The position numbers and the translations under genes were made by a program. The notes below the pieces were generated by a model. That model made no database searches and was not told the DNA's origin. It worked only from the letters and a program-made list of their open reading frames with translations. Below are positions 8,275 through 18,048 of a DNA stretch of 64,000 nucleotides, piece by piece (within the stretch, counting starts at the first letter, position 1; the number at the start of each line of letters is the position of its first letter). The stretch comes from Verrucomicrobiaceae bacterium (lineage in GTDB: Bacteria > Verrucomicrobiota > Verrucomicrobiia > Chthoniobacterales > JAATET01), in the NCBI GenBank assembly GCA_027488755.1, contig JAIYAZ010000068.1, positions 41,660 to 105,659 of the forward strand, given 5' to 3'.

Positions 8275-11200
8275 ATGGCGTCTCGCGGCTTCAGACATTC
8301 CGAAGTGTGCCGTTGGTCCTGGCGGGTCGAGGGGGATCAGGTGGAATGGTCGGAGTCCCTCTACCGGCTTTTTGGCCTCGACCCCGCTTTGCCCGCGCCT
8401 TCCTGGTCGGAGCAGGCGGCGATCTACACGCCGGAGAGCTACCGGCTGCTGTCGGAGGCGGTCGGGCGGTGTTTGGAGACCGGCGATGGCTACCACCTGC
8501 GGGTGGAGGGCATTCATTGCGACGGCGCGCGGCTTGACCTCGAGGCCACGGGAAACGTGGTTCGCTCGGAAAGCGGCGCGGTGGTGGGGATTGCCGGGGT
8601 GCTGGTTGATCTGCGGAAGGAGCTGAGCGAGGAGGAGCGGTTCCGCGCGGTGGCGGATTACAGTCCGGATTGGGAGAGCTGGTTCAGTCCCGAGGGGCAG
8701 TATCTGTGGGTGAGCTCGGCGGTCGAACCGATGACCGGCTACACGCGCGACGAAATTCTCGCGATTACCGATTTCCTCGGGGTGCTGATCGCCCCGGACC
8801 ATTACGATTTTGTCCGCGCCCACTTCATCGACGCGCTGCAGGGCCGGAGCGGGAACGACGTCGAGTTCAAATGCGTGCGCAAGGACGGCAGTCAATTCTG
8901 GGTTTCCGGCTCCTGGCAGATGATCTTTGACGCCCAGGGCAAGCCGCTCGGGGTTCGCACGAGCAAACGCGACATCTCGCGCCGCAAATCGCTCGAGGAG
9001 CAGTTTGCGGAAAAGAACCGGCTGCTCTCCACGGCGGGTCGCATTGCCAGGGTCGCCAGCTGGGTGATCGACGCCGGGAAGCATGAAATGATTTTCTCGG
9101 ATGAAGCCCGGGCGATGTTTCAGCTGGAGACCGGCTCTCCCCGCTGCATGCAGGAAGTCCTCCGGCTTTTCGTTCCCTCTTCCGGCGATCAGGAGAAAAT
9201 TTCCGCCGCCTTGCACGCCGCCCTCACGCAGGGGGCGGCATGGGATCTGGAGATTCCGTTGGTCACCGCGCGCGGACGGCAATTTTGGGGGCGCATGGTG
9301 GGCGAGCCCGCGGTGGTCGAAGGAAGCATCGTGCGGATCGAGGGCATTTTTCAGGACATCTCCGACAAGCACGAGAGCTTGGAGGAGTTGCTGAAGTTCC
9401 GGCAGCTGATCGACGGCCTTGGCGACTACATTTACTTCAAGGACAACCAGCGCCGCTTCGAACTCGTCAACGCCCACATCCTTCGCCTCAACGGGTTCAC
9501 CTCCCAGGCGCAGATCGCCGGGAAAACCGACTACGATTTTGAAGACCCGAAGACCGCCGATCATCACCGTCGGGAGGAGGAGGAAATCCTGCGAACCGGC
9601 AAGCCGTTGGTCATCCATGAGGAGACGCAGCAGCTCAAGGGGGATGAGGTGCGCTGGTTTTCCACCACGAAAATCCCCCGCCGAAATTCGCGGGGCGAAA
9701 TCGTCGGGCTCATGGGATTGTCCCGCGACATCACCGATCTCAAGCGTCGCGAATTCGTGCTCGAGGAAAAAAACCGCGAACTGAAGCGCCTGCATCAAAG
9801 CGAGAACATCCAGCGCTTGATCGCGGCAAACCTCGCCGGCGGCATCGGGATCTGGGAGTGGAATCTCCAGACGAACGAACTGATCTGCAACGCCCAGACC
9901 TACCGTCTCTACGGGGTGCCGGAGGGATCATTCACCAACGTCGAGGAGTGGCTCAAACTGCTGGCCGCTCCGGACCGGGAGCGGATGGTCACCGAGCTGA
10001 ACCTGCTCGTCGGTGGCGCGAAAAGCCAGATCGACGCCGAGTTCTGGATCTACTGGCCGGACGGGTCCCGGCATTGTCTGCGGGCCCTCGGCTTCAAGCA
10101 GGTCAACGACGACGGCCAGGACGAGCGGATGGTCGGCACGCTCTGGGACATGACCCGGGAAAAAGCCGCCCGGGAGGAAATCGAAGTCGCGGCCGAAATG
10201 GCCCGCCAGGCCAGCGAGGCGAAGAGCAACTTTCTCGCGAACATCAGCCACGAGATTCGCACCCCGCTCAATGCCATCATCGGCATGTCCGATCTGCTGC
10301 TCCAAAACCCCGCCGACGAAGTCGCCCCGGAAATGCTCCACACCATCCAGCAGAGCGGAAACATGCTGCTCTCGCTCATCTCCGGCGTGCTCGACCTGGC
10401 CAAGATCGAGGCGGATACGATGACCCTCCACGACGAGCCCTTTGACCTTGGGGATTGTCTGGAGCAGGCCCGGAACATCACCAGCGGCGCCGCCCGGCTC
10501 AAGGGCATCGATCTGCGCGCGGAATTCACCCCGGACTTTCCCGGCCGCCTGCAGGGCGATCGCGAGCGGCTCATGCAGATCGTGGTGAACCTGCTCAACA
10601 ACGCGATCAAGTTCACCCCGTCCGGAACCGTTACGCTTTCCGGTTCCCTGCGGGGCGGTCGCGTGTCCATCGAGGTGCGGGATACCGGCATCGGAATCGC
10701 CCCCGAGGATCAGAAAAAGCTCTTCCAGAATTTCACGCAGATCGACCCCTCCGCCGCCCGCATCCAGGCCGGAGCGGGCCTGGGGCTTGCCCTCAGCAAA
10801 AAGCTCGCCGGACTCATGGGCGGCACCATCGAGTTGGAATCCACCCCCGGCGTGGGGTCCACGTTCCGGGTTCTCCTTCCCCTCTCCACCCCGTCCACCG
10901 CCTCAGCCCGGGCGGGCGAACCGGTGGCCACCGTTGATGACGGGCGGCTTCCTCCGCTGAACATTCTCATCGTCGAGGACAATCCGGTGAATCTCCGCGT
11001 CGTCACGCTCCTCGTCGAGCGCCTCGGAATGCGGGCCCGCCGGGCCACGAACGGGCGGGAGGCCCTCGAAATCCTGACCGCGGAGACCTTCGACGCGGTC
11101 CTCATGGACATCCAGATGCCGGAAATGGACGGCGTCGAGGTCACCCGCCGGATCTGCGAGCGCTACTCCCCGGAGGAACGACCCCGCATCATCGCGCTCA

Positions 11201-11370
11201 CGGCCAACGCCACCGTCGCCGACCGCCGGAAATGCCTGGAAGCGGGGATGGATGATTTTTTGACGAAGCCGATCAAGACCGAGCAACTCGCCGCCGCCCT
11301 GCGCCAGGTCGTCCTCAGCCCCGGGTGGGCGTCGCGGCGGCCAATTTCGCCGTCCGGACCGCGGATTTGA
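8275..11370 (+). CDS. Hybrid sensor histidine kinase with five PAS domains and a receiver
   Basis: 1031 residues, no signal peptide or membrane segment, so probably cytosolic. Five PAS-like units are seen: about 10-115, 122-240, 245-370 (with DISDKHES after it), 378-500 ([18 protein letters not shown]) and 510-630. The HisKA box has the phosphorylatable His near 656 in [14 protein letters not shown]. HATPase motifs follow: [23 protein letters not shown] and [10 protein letters not shown]. The C-terminal receiver domain starts near 895 ([10 protein letters not shown]) with phospho-acceptor Asp near 943 in [12 protein letters not shown]. No response regulator or output gene is adjacent, so it acts through an unlinked partner. 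Ligand unknown. Confidence 0.93.
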   Translation: MASRGFRHSEVCRWSWRVEGDQVEWSESLYRLFGLDPALPAPSWSEQAAIYTPESYRLLSEAVGRCLETGDGYHLRVEGIHCDGARLDLEATGNVVRSESGAVVGIAGVLVDLRKELSEEERFRAVADYSPDWESWFSPEGQYLWVSSAVEPMTGYTRDEILAITDFLGVLIAPDHYDFVRAHFIDALQGRSGNDVEFKCVRKDGSQFWVSGSWQMIFDAQGKPLGVRTSKRDISRRKSLEEQFAEKNRLLSTAGRIARVASWVIDAGKHEMIFSDEARAMFQLETGSPRCMQEVLRLFVPSSGDQEKISAALHAALTQGAAWDLEIPLVTARGRQFWGRMVGEPAVVEGSIVRIEGIFQDISDKHESLEELLKFRQLIDGLGDYIYFKDNQRRFELVNAHILRLNGFTSQAQIAGKTDYDFEDPKTADHHRREEEEILRTGKPLVIHEETQQLKGDEVRWFSTTKIPRRNSRGEIVGLMGLSRDITDLKRREFVLEEKNRELKRLHQSENIQRLIAANLAGGIGIWEWNLQTNELICNAQTYRLYGVPEGSFTNVEEWLKLLAAPDRERMVTELNLLVGGAKSQIDAEFWIYWPDGSRHCLRALGFKQVNDDGQDERMVGTLWDMTREKAAREEIEVAAEMARQASEAKSNFLANISHEIRTPLNAIIGMSDLLLQNPADEVAPEMLHTIQQSGNMLLSLISGVLDLAKIEADTMTLHDEPFDLGDCLEQARNITSGAARLKGIDLRAEFTPDFPGRLQGDRERLMQIVVNLLNNAIKFTPSGTVTLSGSLRGGRVSIEVRDTGIGIAPEDQKKLFQNFTQIDPSAARIQAGAGLGLALSKKLAGLMGGTIELESTPGVGSTFRVLLPLSTPSTASARAGEPVATVDDGRLPPLNILIVEDNPVNLRVVTLLVERLGMRARRATNGREALEILTAETFDAVLMDIQMPEMDGVEVTRRICERYSPEERPRIIALTANATVADRRKCLEAGMDDFLTKPIKTEQLAAALRQVVLSPGWASRRPISPSGPRI

Positions 11371-11406
11371 TTCGTCACGCCGGGGAGCCGCGGGGAAAAC
11401 GGAATC

Positions 11407-12213
11407 ATGCCGGAACTCGCCGAAGTTGACCTCGCCCGCCGCCTCTGGGACGCCGGGCTCAACGCCAAAGTCCTCGAAGTCATCCTCCCCAAGCCCGCCT
11501 GCCGCATCTTCCGCGGGACGGACGTGGCCGCCCTCGTCCCCGGCCTCACGGGCCAACCGCTCGTCTCCTCCGAAGCGAGCGGCAAGCAAATGGTCTTCCG
11601 CTTCGGCGCGAAGGCCGACCGCTGGCTCGGCATCCATCTCGGCATGGAGGGCGACCTCCGCGTGGAGCCACCGGATTTTGAGCGCCGCAAGCACGACTAC
11701 CTCGTGCTGCGGCAGGCGAAGCGCGCCCTGGTCTTTCACGACACCCGGCTCTTTGGGCGCGTGCTTTTTCACCACGGCCCCGGCGTGCCCGATTGGTGGG
11801 CGAAACTGCCGCCGTCAATTTTTTCGGAGGCCTTCACGCGCGAGGCCGTGGCGGACTTCCTCGCCCGGCGCAAACGCACCGCGCTCAAACCCCTGCTCCT
11901 CATGCAGGAACGCTTTCCCGGCGTGGGAAACTGGATGGCCGACGAGATTCTCTGGCGCGCCCGCCTGCACCCCGCGCGCCTCGCCGGGGAACTTCGCGCG
12001 GCGGAGGTCACCCGTTTCCACGCCACCGTGGCCGAGGTCTGCCGCCTCGCGATCGAGAAGATCGACGCGCAGTGGCAATACCCCGACGACTGGCTCTTCA
12101 TGCACCGCTGGGAAAAGGGCGGCCACTGTCCGCGCTGCGGCGTCGAACTTGATCGCGCCACGCTCGGCGGACGCACGACGGCCTGGTGCCCGAAGTGCCA
12201 GCCGGCGAGTTGA
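11407..12213 (+). CDS. Fpg/Nei-family DNA glycosylase/AP lyase
   Basis: 268 residues. N-terminal MPELAEVD supplies Pro2 (nucleophile after Met removal) and Glu3. The usual second Pro of MPELPEV is Ala here. Lys in SGKQMVF matches the conserved beta-strand lysine. FHDTRLFGR and FPGVGNWMADE (H2TH region) follow. The C-terminal zinc finger has CPRC, sixteen residues, then CPKC, with the DNA-contacting GGRTT loop intact. The family excises oxidised bases such as 8-oxoguanine and cuts the abasic site. It is 36 bp after the histidine kinase gene and 38 bp before a lipoprotein gene. Fpg versus Nei substrate preference cannot be settled from the sequence. Confidence 0.88.
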   Translation: MPELAEVDLARRLWDAGLNAKVLEVILPKPACRIFRGTDVAALVPGLTGQPLVSSEASGKQMVFRFGAKADRWLGIHLGMEGDLRVEPPDFERRKHDYLVLRQAKRALVFHDTRLFGRVLFHHGPGVPDWWAKLPPSIFSEAFTREAVADFLARRKRTALKPLLLMQERFPGVGNWMADEILWRARLHPARLAGELRAAEVTRFHATVAEVCRLAIEKIDAQWQYPDDWLFMHRWEKGGHCPRCGVELDRATLGGRTTAWCPKCQPAS

Positions 12214-12251
12214 GGATTGAGACTTCGCCCGCCACCCGCCATGGTGCGGGT

Positions 12252-12743
12252 ATGAAATTTCTCCCCGGCCTGGCCGCGTTGGCGGTGTTGGTTCTCTCCG
12301 GCTGCGCTTCGACGAATGCGCCGCTGCCCTCCGCCACCCCGAAATACCTCCAGACGCTCTCCGACAAACAGGTGACGCCCGCCACCTTCGCCCGTATTCA
12401 GGGCGGCCGCGTGCTCACCTACGGCGACGTGCTGGAGCTCGTGAAGCGCGAGATTCCCGGGGACGAGATCGTCGCCTACCTGCGCAGCACCAAGGCGCCC
12501 TACAACTACACCCAGCCGCAGATCGACGGGCTCCTCGCCGCGGGGGCCGACAGCACGCTCATCAACTACGTGGGCCGCTCGGAGGGCGACTTCCTCATCG
12601 ACGCGCAGAACGAGCCGCAGCAGGCCGCGCTGCGTCGCCAGGCGAAGTTCGACAAGCAGGTCTGGCAGGATCCCTACTTCACCGACCCGGGTTACTGGGG
12701 GGCGGCTCCGTTCCCCTACATGTTCCCGGGCGGCTGGTATTAG
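12252..12743 (+). CDS. Putative lipoprotein of unknown function
   Basis: 163 residues from ATG 12252, selected because it starts a lipoprotein signal peptide ending in the lipobox LSGC (Cys18). The mature part is soluble and mostly helical-looking: a segment with LSDKQVTPATFARIQ and VLTYGDVLELVKREIPGDEIVAYL, which may bind something via helix pairs, then a Tyr/Pro/Gly-rich tail (YWGAAPFPYMFPGGWY). I recognise no domain. It converges on the methyltransferase gene, overlapping it by 4 bp at the 3' ends. Confidence 0.75.
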   Translation: MKFLPGLAALAVLVLSGCASTNAPLPSATPKYLQTLSDKQVTPATFARIQGGRVLTYGDVLELVKREIPGDEIVAYLRSTKAPYNYTQPQIDGLLAAGADSTLINYVGRSEGDFLIDAQNEPQQAALRRQAKFDKQVWQDPYFTDPGYWGAAPFPYMFPGGWY

Positions 12744-13867
12744 GTCAGGCCGAGCGCGCCAGCCGCCGGCCGCGCGTGGCGATAGCCCGCGAGGGGTGCG
12801 GCGTCGAGCCCGCGGGTGAGGGCGAGGTATTTGAACTGCGTGCCCATCGTCTCCGGGTGTAGCAGCGTTTTGAACGCGCGCAGATCGGCTTCGCGCGTAG
12901 GTGAGGCCGGCGCCTGCTCCATGGCGAGCAGCAGCGGCGTCGCGGCGCCGACGAGGAAGTGGTATTGGTCCGCGAACCCGGCCACGGTGAGTCCGGCGGA
13001 GGCCCCCGCCCCGGCCAGCGCGGTGAAGTCCACGTGCGCGGTGAGGTCCTTTTCGCCGGGATCAACGAGCGGATCGTCGTCCCGCCGGTGGCCCCGGTAG
13101 CAGGAGAGCGTGCCGTTGCTCCGCCACGGGGCGTAAAGGTCGGCCCGCGGAAAACCGTAGTCGACGATGAGCATGAGCCCGCGGGTGAGCCGCGCGGCCA
13201 CGTCGCGAACCCACGCGTCGGCCCCGGGGCGGATTTCCACGAGCGTGTCGGCGGGCGCGTCGGCGGGCAGAATGTCGGGGGCATCCGGCGCGGGCTGGTC
13301 GTCCAAGCGCAGGCCGGTGTCGTCGGCGGTCACGTGGCGTTCGAGCCAGCCGTCGGCCGTGCGGCGGAACAGGCGCACGGGCAGGGCGTCGGCGTATTCG
13401 TTCGTGAAATGCACGCCGGTGAAGGCGGGCAGCGCGGCGAGGTCGGGCACCCAGTCCACCCGGCTTGCGTGGGCGGCGAGCGTGTTGCGCTGGGCCGCCT
13501 GGAGCGGCGCGAACGGCTCGATCAGCACGGCGCGCGTCGCGGTGGCGCAGGCGGGGTGGTCCGTAGCGAGGGCATCCAGCACGTCGGCGGCGAGGCGGCC
13601 GTCGTTCGCGCCCTGCTCGGCGAAGGTGAAATCCGCGGGCCGGTCGAGGCGTTCCCAGATCTCGGCGCATTGCGCGGCGATGACGCGGCCGAACATCCGG
13701 CCCACGCTCACGTTCGTGTAGAAATCGCCGCCGCGGCCGATGCGCGCTCGGCCCGAACCATAGTAACCCTCCGCGGGGTCAAACAGGGCCCGCGCCATGT
13801 AGGCGTCGAAGCGGAGGGGGCCGTGGGCGGAGATTTCGGCGCGGAGCCGCGCGGCGAGGGCGTTCAC
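12740..13867 (-). CDS. SAM-dependent methyltransferase, MidA/NDUFAF7-like (COG1565)
   Basis: 375 residues from a GTG at 13867 that overlaps the upstream stop (GTGA). The N-terminal FDAYMARALFDPAEGYYGSG and GGDFYTNVSVGRMFG are hallmarks of this family, followed by EQGANDGRLAADVLDAL as the SAM-binding glycine-rich turn, FTNEYADALPV, and LMLIVDYGFPRADLY near residue 230. Eukaryotic NDUFAF7 methylates an arginine of a complex I subunit (NDUFS2, the NuoD homologue). The bacterial target is mostly unknown. NuoD is encoded elsewhere in this window (51057), which makes the parallel worth noting but unproven. Third gene of the IscA-type - membrane protein - methyltransferase run. Confidence 0.85.
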   Translation of the reverse strand: MNALAARLRAEISAHGPLRFDAYMARALFDPAEGYYGSGRARIGRGGDFYTNVSVGRMFGRVIAAQCAEIWERLDRPADFTFAEQGANDGRLAADVLDALATDHPACATATRAVLIEPFAPLQAAQRNTLAAHASRVDWVPDLAALPAFTGVHFTNEYADALPVRLFRRTADGWLERHVTADDTGLRLDDQPAPDAPDILPADAPADTLVEIRPGADAWVRDVAARLTRGLMLIVDYGFPRADLYAPWRSNGTLSCYRGHRRDDDPLVDPGEKDLTAHVDFTALAGAGASAGLTVAGFADQYHFLVGAATPLLLAMEQAPASPTREADLRAFKTLLHPETMGTQFKYLALTRGLDAAPLAGYRHARPAAGALGLT

Positions 13868-15381
13868 TCGCTGGTGATCTCGCGGGCCCAGACGTTCACC
13901 GTGCCGTCGCTGCCGCGTTCGACGCGGGTGATGAGGAACGGGCGGTTCGCGTCGCGCGCGAGCGTCGTGCCCTCGCCCGGCGGCGGCTTCGAGGTCGGGA
14001 ATTCGACGATGATGCGCATGTCCTTCGCGCCATCGGTCTTGCGGAGGACGGCGCGGCTCTGGCTGCTCGCGCTTACGAGAAAGTCGCCCTCGAGGTAAAC
14101 GCGCTCGCCGCCGAGGCCGGTGCCGGCAAGCTGCGGAGCGTCCTGCACGCCCACGAGGCGGCCCTGCGGCATCTGGCCGGGTTGGTAGGTCGCCCATTTG
14201 CCGCTCGTGGTGGTGGCCACGGCCGGGGCGGGCGTGTTGGTGCCGGCGAGGAAGGGCTTGAGCGGAACCTCGGTGCCGACGGTGGGCGCGTTTGCGACGA
14301 CGGGCGGGGGCGTGGCGCCGTTGACCGGGATGGCGCGGGCGACGGTCGGTTCGCCGCCCGGCGCGGCCACGGGCACGGCGGGCGCCACGGGAATGGCGGC
14401 GGGCGCGGTGGGCGGGACAGGTCCGGCGTTCACCGGTTGGGCGCGGGCGACGGTGGGTTCGGGGGTTGCCCCGGCGGTGGTGGTGGCGGGCCGCACGGGC
14501 ATCAGCTCATTGACGGGCGCCGGCGCGGCGGTCGTGCCGCCGGGGTTCGCGAGGCGGCGGCGGTAGCTGGCGTAGCGCTGGTCGGCCTCGGCGACCTTGA
14601 GCTTCGAGAGCACGGGCAGGCCGGCCTCGACGTTGAGCGTGGCGGGCGGCTGGAGGGAGAAGCCGCCGGGGCCCTGCGTGGCGCTGTAGTCGGGATACTG
14701 GATCGGTATGGTCGTGAACTTCAGGCGGCCGTCGGCGAGCTTTTCGACGTGGATGACGGGCGAGAGGTCGAGGCTGCGGCGCACGGGGATGTCGAGGCCG
14801 GTGAGCAGGCTGCGGTGGAGCGTGGGGACGGTGCGCTCGTCGGCGGTGAAGACGTGCTCGACGAGCACCTGCGGGACTTCGGCGTCCTGCGCGAGGGCGA
14901 CGACGCCGGCCGGGAAGAAATCGTTTTTCGTGAGCTGGTAGGAGTCGAGGATGTTGAAACGGCCGACGACGTAGGGGATGGAGCCGGAGGTCGCGTCGTA
15001 GTTGCGAATGTAGGCGCGCAGGAGCCGGGCGCTTTCCTCCTTGAGCTGGCGCGGGCTCATCTGCCCGTAGCGGGCGAGGAGCTTTTTCGCGTCGAGGAAT
15101 TCGCCGCGCGGGGCTTGCGTTTCGGTGAAGCGTTTGGGGGCCTCGAGTTTTTTGAACTTGTGGAGGACGCTGTAGCCAAGCGGTTCCTCGGGGTGGCCGA
15201 ACACGTAGAGCGTGCCCATCCAGCAGAGGGCGACGAGGCCGATGAGCAGGAGAATGAAAACGGACCAGCCGAAGAGGCCGCCGTCGCCCGAGCGGGTGCG
15301 GGGTTCGCGGTCGCTGAAGCCGTCGCGGGTGGCGCGGCGGCGGCCGGTCGCGGAGCGGGAGCGTGGGAAAAGGTCGGCCAT
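13864..15381 (-). CDS. Membrane-anchored protein of unknown function with Pro/Ala-rich linker
   Basis: 505 residues from ATG 15381, which overlaps the stop of the IscA-type gene by one base (TGATG). The first 35 residues are basic and Arg-rich. One transmembrane helix lies at about 37-58 (VFILLLIGLVALCWMG), so most of the chain is probably outside the cytoplasm. A folded part follows to about residue 290, then a low-complexity Pro/Ala/Val/Thr segment with two PTVARAxPVN repeats, then a C-terminal beta-like part (about 415-505). No family is recognised. Conserved position between iron-sulfur and methyltransferase genes may hint at respiratory or envelope assembly, but this is a guess. Confidence 0.75.
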   Translation of the reverse strand: MADLFPRSRSATGRRRATRDGFSDREPRTRSGDGGLFGWSVFILLLIGLVALCWMGTLYVFGHPEEPLGYSVLHKFKKLEAPKRFTETQAPRGEFLDAKKLLARYGQMSPRQLKEESARLLRAYIRNYDATSGSIPYVVGRFNILDSYQLTKNDFFPAGVVALAQDAEVPQVLVEHVFTADERTVPTLHRSLLTGLDIPVRRSLDLSPVIHVEKLADGRLKFTTIPIQYPDYSATQGPGGFSLQPPATLNVEAGLPVLSKLKVAEADQRYASYRRRLANPGGTTAAPAPVNELMPVRPATTTAGATPEPTVARAQPVNAGPVPPTAPAAIPVAPAVPVAAPGGEPTVARAIPVNGATPPPVVANAPTVGTEVPLKPFLAGTNTPAPAVATTTSGKWATYQPGQMPQGRLVGVQDAPQLAGTGLGGERVYLEGDFLVSASSQSRAVLRKTDGAKDMRIIVEFPTSKPPPGEGTTLARDANRPFLITRVERGSDGTVNVWAREITSE

Positions 15382-15719
15382 CAGGGCGTGGTGGGGGCGG
15401 GCTCGAAGGAGGTGCCGCAGCCGCAGCTGCGCACGGCGCGCGGGTTGATGATGCGGAAGCCCGCGCCGGCGAGGTCGTCCTTGTAGTCGAGGGTGCAGTC
15501 CTCGAGATGCTCGCGGGCCGCGGCGTCGACAAACACGCGGGCGCCGTGGGCTTCGTGCACGTCGTCGCCGGACTGCTGGGCGCCAACTTCCATGCCATAT
15601 TGCAACCCGGCGCAACCGCCGCGCTCGACCGAAAGCCGGAGCGCCTGGGTGTCGGCGAGGCCCCGCTCAGCCGCCAGGCTTCGCAGTTGTTCCGCCGCGC
15701 TTTCGGTAATATGAAGCAT
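15381..15719 (-). CDS. HesB/IscA/ErpA-type iron-sulfur cluster carrier
   Basis: 112 residues, the usual length. The three conserved cysteines are present: Cys36 in GGCAGLQY, and Cys99 and Cys101 in the C-terminal CGCG motif. A-type carriers hold a [2Fe-2S] or [4Fe-4S] cluster and pass it to apo-enzymes. First gene of a minus-strand run with coupled overlaps into the two genes downstream. No other isc/suf genes are in the window, so whether it is IscA, ErpA or SufA cannot be told. Confidence 0.92.
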   Translation of the reverse strand: MLHITESAAEQLRSLAAERGLADTQALRLSVERGGCAGLQYGMEVGAQQSGDDVHEAHGARVFVDAAAREHLEDCTLDYKDDLAGAGFRIINPRAVRSCGCGTSFEPAPTTP

Positions 15720-15819
15720 AGCGGAGTTTTATGGGTGGTCTGGCACGAAGTCAAATGATGCGAGCGGCGGCGACCGGAATCCGGGCCGCCTTTCGCCGTG
15801 CGGCCAACCCCCGGGCCTG

Positions 15820-17607
15820 ATGGGAACGATCCGCCGATTACCCGAGGAGGTGGCCAGTCAGGTGGCGGCCGGGGAGGTCGTGGAGCGGCCGGCCTCCGTC
15901 GTGAAGGAACTCGTGGAAAACAGCCTCGACGCCGGAGCGACCCGCGTGGACGTGGAATACCACCGCGGCGGGGACAAATTTCTGGCCGTCACGGACGACG
16001 GCGCGGGCATGGACCGAGAGGACGCCCTGCTTTGCCTCGAGCGGCATGCGACCAGCAAAATCCGCACGGGGCGGGACCTCGCGACCGTCGGGACGTTCGG
16101 GTTTCGCGGCGAGGCCGTGCCCAGCATTGCGAGCGTCTCGCGCTTTCGCCTCGTGACGCGGCCCCATGACGCCGAGGCCGGCACCGAGGTGCTGGTCAAC
16201 GGCGGGCACCTGGAGACCGTGCGCGACAGCGGCGAGGCCCCCGGCACGCGCATTGAGGTGCGGGCGCTCTTTTTCAACCTGCCGGCGCGCCGCAAGTTCC
16301 TGCGCGGCGAGCGGACGGAGGCCGCGCACATCGACCACCATTTCGAGGTCCTCGCGCTGGCGCATCCGGAGCGGCGGTTTTCCCTCACGCGGGACGGCCG
16401 TCCGGTGCACCGCCTCGGGCCGGCGGAGGATCTTGCGACGCGGGTCCGCGACCTGCTCGGCGCGGAGTTTGCGGCCGGCCTCTTCCCGCTGGAACCGGTC
16501 ACGCACAACGGGCTCACGCTCCGCGGTCTGCTGGCCCGGCCGGGGCATGCGCGGGGCGACCGCGCGGGCCAGTATGTGTTCGTGAACGGCCGTGCCGTGC
16601 AGAGCCCGGCCATCTGGCAGCCGCTGCGCGAGGCCTACGGCACCGGGCTGCCCCGGGGGATGAATCCGCCTGCGGTGCTGTTTGTCGAGATCGACCCGGG
16701 CTGGGTCGATTGCAACGTCCATCCCGCCAAGCGCGAGGTGCGCTTTCGCGACGGGATCGCGGTGCGCGAGGCGGTCCAGACCCTTGTGGGCCGCGCGCTG
16801 GCGGAGCGGCGGCCGCAGGCGGCGCCCGTGCCGGTGCGGGTGTTTACGGAACTGGCCGGGCGCGACGTGGCCCCGACCGCGCCCCCGGTCGTCGCGCCCC
16901 GCCAACCGGATGTCGCGCGGATGGCTGCGCCGGAGGGCGACGGCGCCCTGCTGGCCCGGCTGGCCGCCGCGCCGCCGCCGGCCGCGCCCGAGCCGGAGCT
17001 CGCGTTGCCGGAGGAACCGCCCGCCGCGGAGCCGCGCCTGCGCTTCATTGGCACGCTGGGCGGGCGGCACGTGCTGTTTGAGGACGAGGCCGGCCTCGTG
17101 CTGCTCGACGCCCGCGCGGCCCGGGAGCGACTCTTGTTTGAGCAACTGCTGCGGCGCATCGACCGGCGCGAATCCATTTCCCAGCGGCTGCTGCTGCCGG
17201 CGGTTGTGGAGCTGGCGCCGCGCGATCTGGCCTGGGTGCTGGAGCATGCCCGGGTGCTGGCCGGCGCGGGATTTCTCGTCGAGGGATTCGGCGCGGGCGC
17301 GGTGAAGGTGGATGGCGTGCCGCCGTTTCTGGCCGGTGGCGAGCCTCGGGAGCTGCTGCTGCGTATTGCCGAGGACTGCCGCGCGGGCGGGCTGCGGGCT
17401 GGCCCGCGCGCGCTCGAGGAAGCCATTGCCCGGTCGGTGAGTCGCGCGGTGCCGTCCGATCCGCCGCCGGCGGACCCCGCGGCGGCGGCGGCCCTTCTCG
17501 ACGAGCTCATGGCCTGCGAGCTGCCCTACGCCTGCCCGGCGGGCAAGCCGACGATGATCCATTTCGCGCACTCCGAGCTGGCCCGGAAGTTCGGCCGCGC
17601 GGGCTAG
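15820..17607 (+). CDS. mutL: DNA mismatch repair protein MutL
   Basis: 595 residues. The GHKL ATPase N-terminus is complete: IAAGEVV-like VAAGEVVERPASVVKEL, the ENSLDAGAT Mg-binding Asn, DDGAGM, RHATSKI and GFRGEAVPSI. The transducer domain has the VNGRAVQ and WVDCNVHPAKREVRF motifs. A Pro/Ala-rich linker (about 345-405) leads to the dimerisation domain. There the endonuclease signature DQHAxxExxxxE reads D430-A-R-A-A-R-E436-xxxx-E441, so Gln and His are lost. The later C-P-H-G-R-P motif reads CPAGKP, and no ACR-type cysteine motif is visible. It may be a non-nicking MutL. The gene ends 4 bp inside the convergent cupin gene. Confidence 0.96.
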   Translation: MGTIRRLPEEVASQVAAGEVVERPASVVKELVENSLDAGATRVDVEYHRGGDKFLAVTDDGAGMDREDALLCLERHATSKIRTGRDLATVGTFGFRGEAVPSIASVSRFRLVTRPHDAEAGTEVLVNGGHLETVRDSGEAPGTRIEVRALFFNLPARRKFLRGERTEAAHIDHHFEVLALAHPERRFSLTRDGRPVHRLGPAEDLATRVRDLLGAEFAAGLFPLEPVTHNGLTLRGLLARPGHARGDRAGQYVFVNGRAVQSPAIWQPLREAYGTGLPRGMNPPAVLFVEIDPGWVDCNVHPAKREVRFRDGIAVREAVQTLVGRALAERRPQAAPVPVRVFTELAGRDVAPTAPPVVAPRQPDVARMAAPEGDGALLARLAAAPPPAAPEPELALPEEPPAAEPRLRFIGTLGGRHVLFEDEAGLVLLDARAARERLLFEQLLRRIDRRESISQRLLLPAVVELAPRDLAWVLEHARVLAGAGFLVEGFGAGAVKVDGVPPFLAGGEPRELLLRIAEDCRAGGLRAGPRALEEAIARSVSRAVPSDPPPADPAAAAALLDELMACELPYACPAGKPTMIHFAHSELARKFGRAG

Positions 17608-17978
17608 AGCCGGTCGGAGACCACCTCGTCGCCGGGGTCAAAGCGCGGGGTGGTGAGGATCGCGAGGCGGTTCGGCGTGCTGGCGCGGATGATCTGGTGA
17701 TGAACCCCGCGGGGGATGACGGCGAGTTCGTTGGCGCCAAGCAGGATGGTTTGCGGGGCCGGGTCGGCGGCGGCGGGATCGAGGGTCCGCAGTTCGAGGG
17801 AACCGTCGAGGACGAAGTAGATTTCCTCGAACGTGGCGTGCCAGTGCGGAATCGTGACGCCGATGTCGATGGCGATGGCGACGTTGGGTGAACATTCCCC
17901 GCCGCGGAGAATTTCGCGGATCTCGCCGCAGGTGGGGGACGATTTGACGAAGTGGTCGGCGAGATGCTTGAGGATCAC
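17604..17978 (-). CDS. Small cupin-domain protein
   Basis: 124 residues from GTG 17978, the first start that excludes an unrelated upstream extension. A single cupin: motif 1 residues in IPHWHATFEEIYFVLDG (two His, one Glu as metal ligands) and motif 2 in ANELAVIPRGVHHQI. Such small cupins bind a metal and act as isomerases, epimerases or sensors; no substrate can be assigned. Its 3' end overlaps mutL by 4 bp. It is divergent from the GNAT gene (70 bp between). Confidence 0.8.
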   Translation of the reverse strand: MILKHLADHFVKSSPTCGEIREILRGGECSPNVAIAIDIGVTIPHWHATFEEIYFVLDGSLELRTLDPAAADPAPQTILLGANELAVIPRGVHHQIIRASTPNRLAILTTPRFDPGDEVVSDRL

Positions 17979-18048
17979 GACCTCAAGGTAGCACGGCGGG
18001 GTGCAGCGGGAAATTGCCCCCGGGCGGCTTTTCTGAAATAACCGCCCC

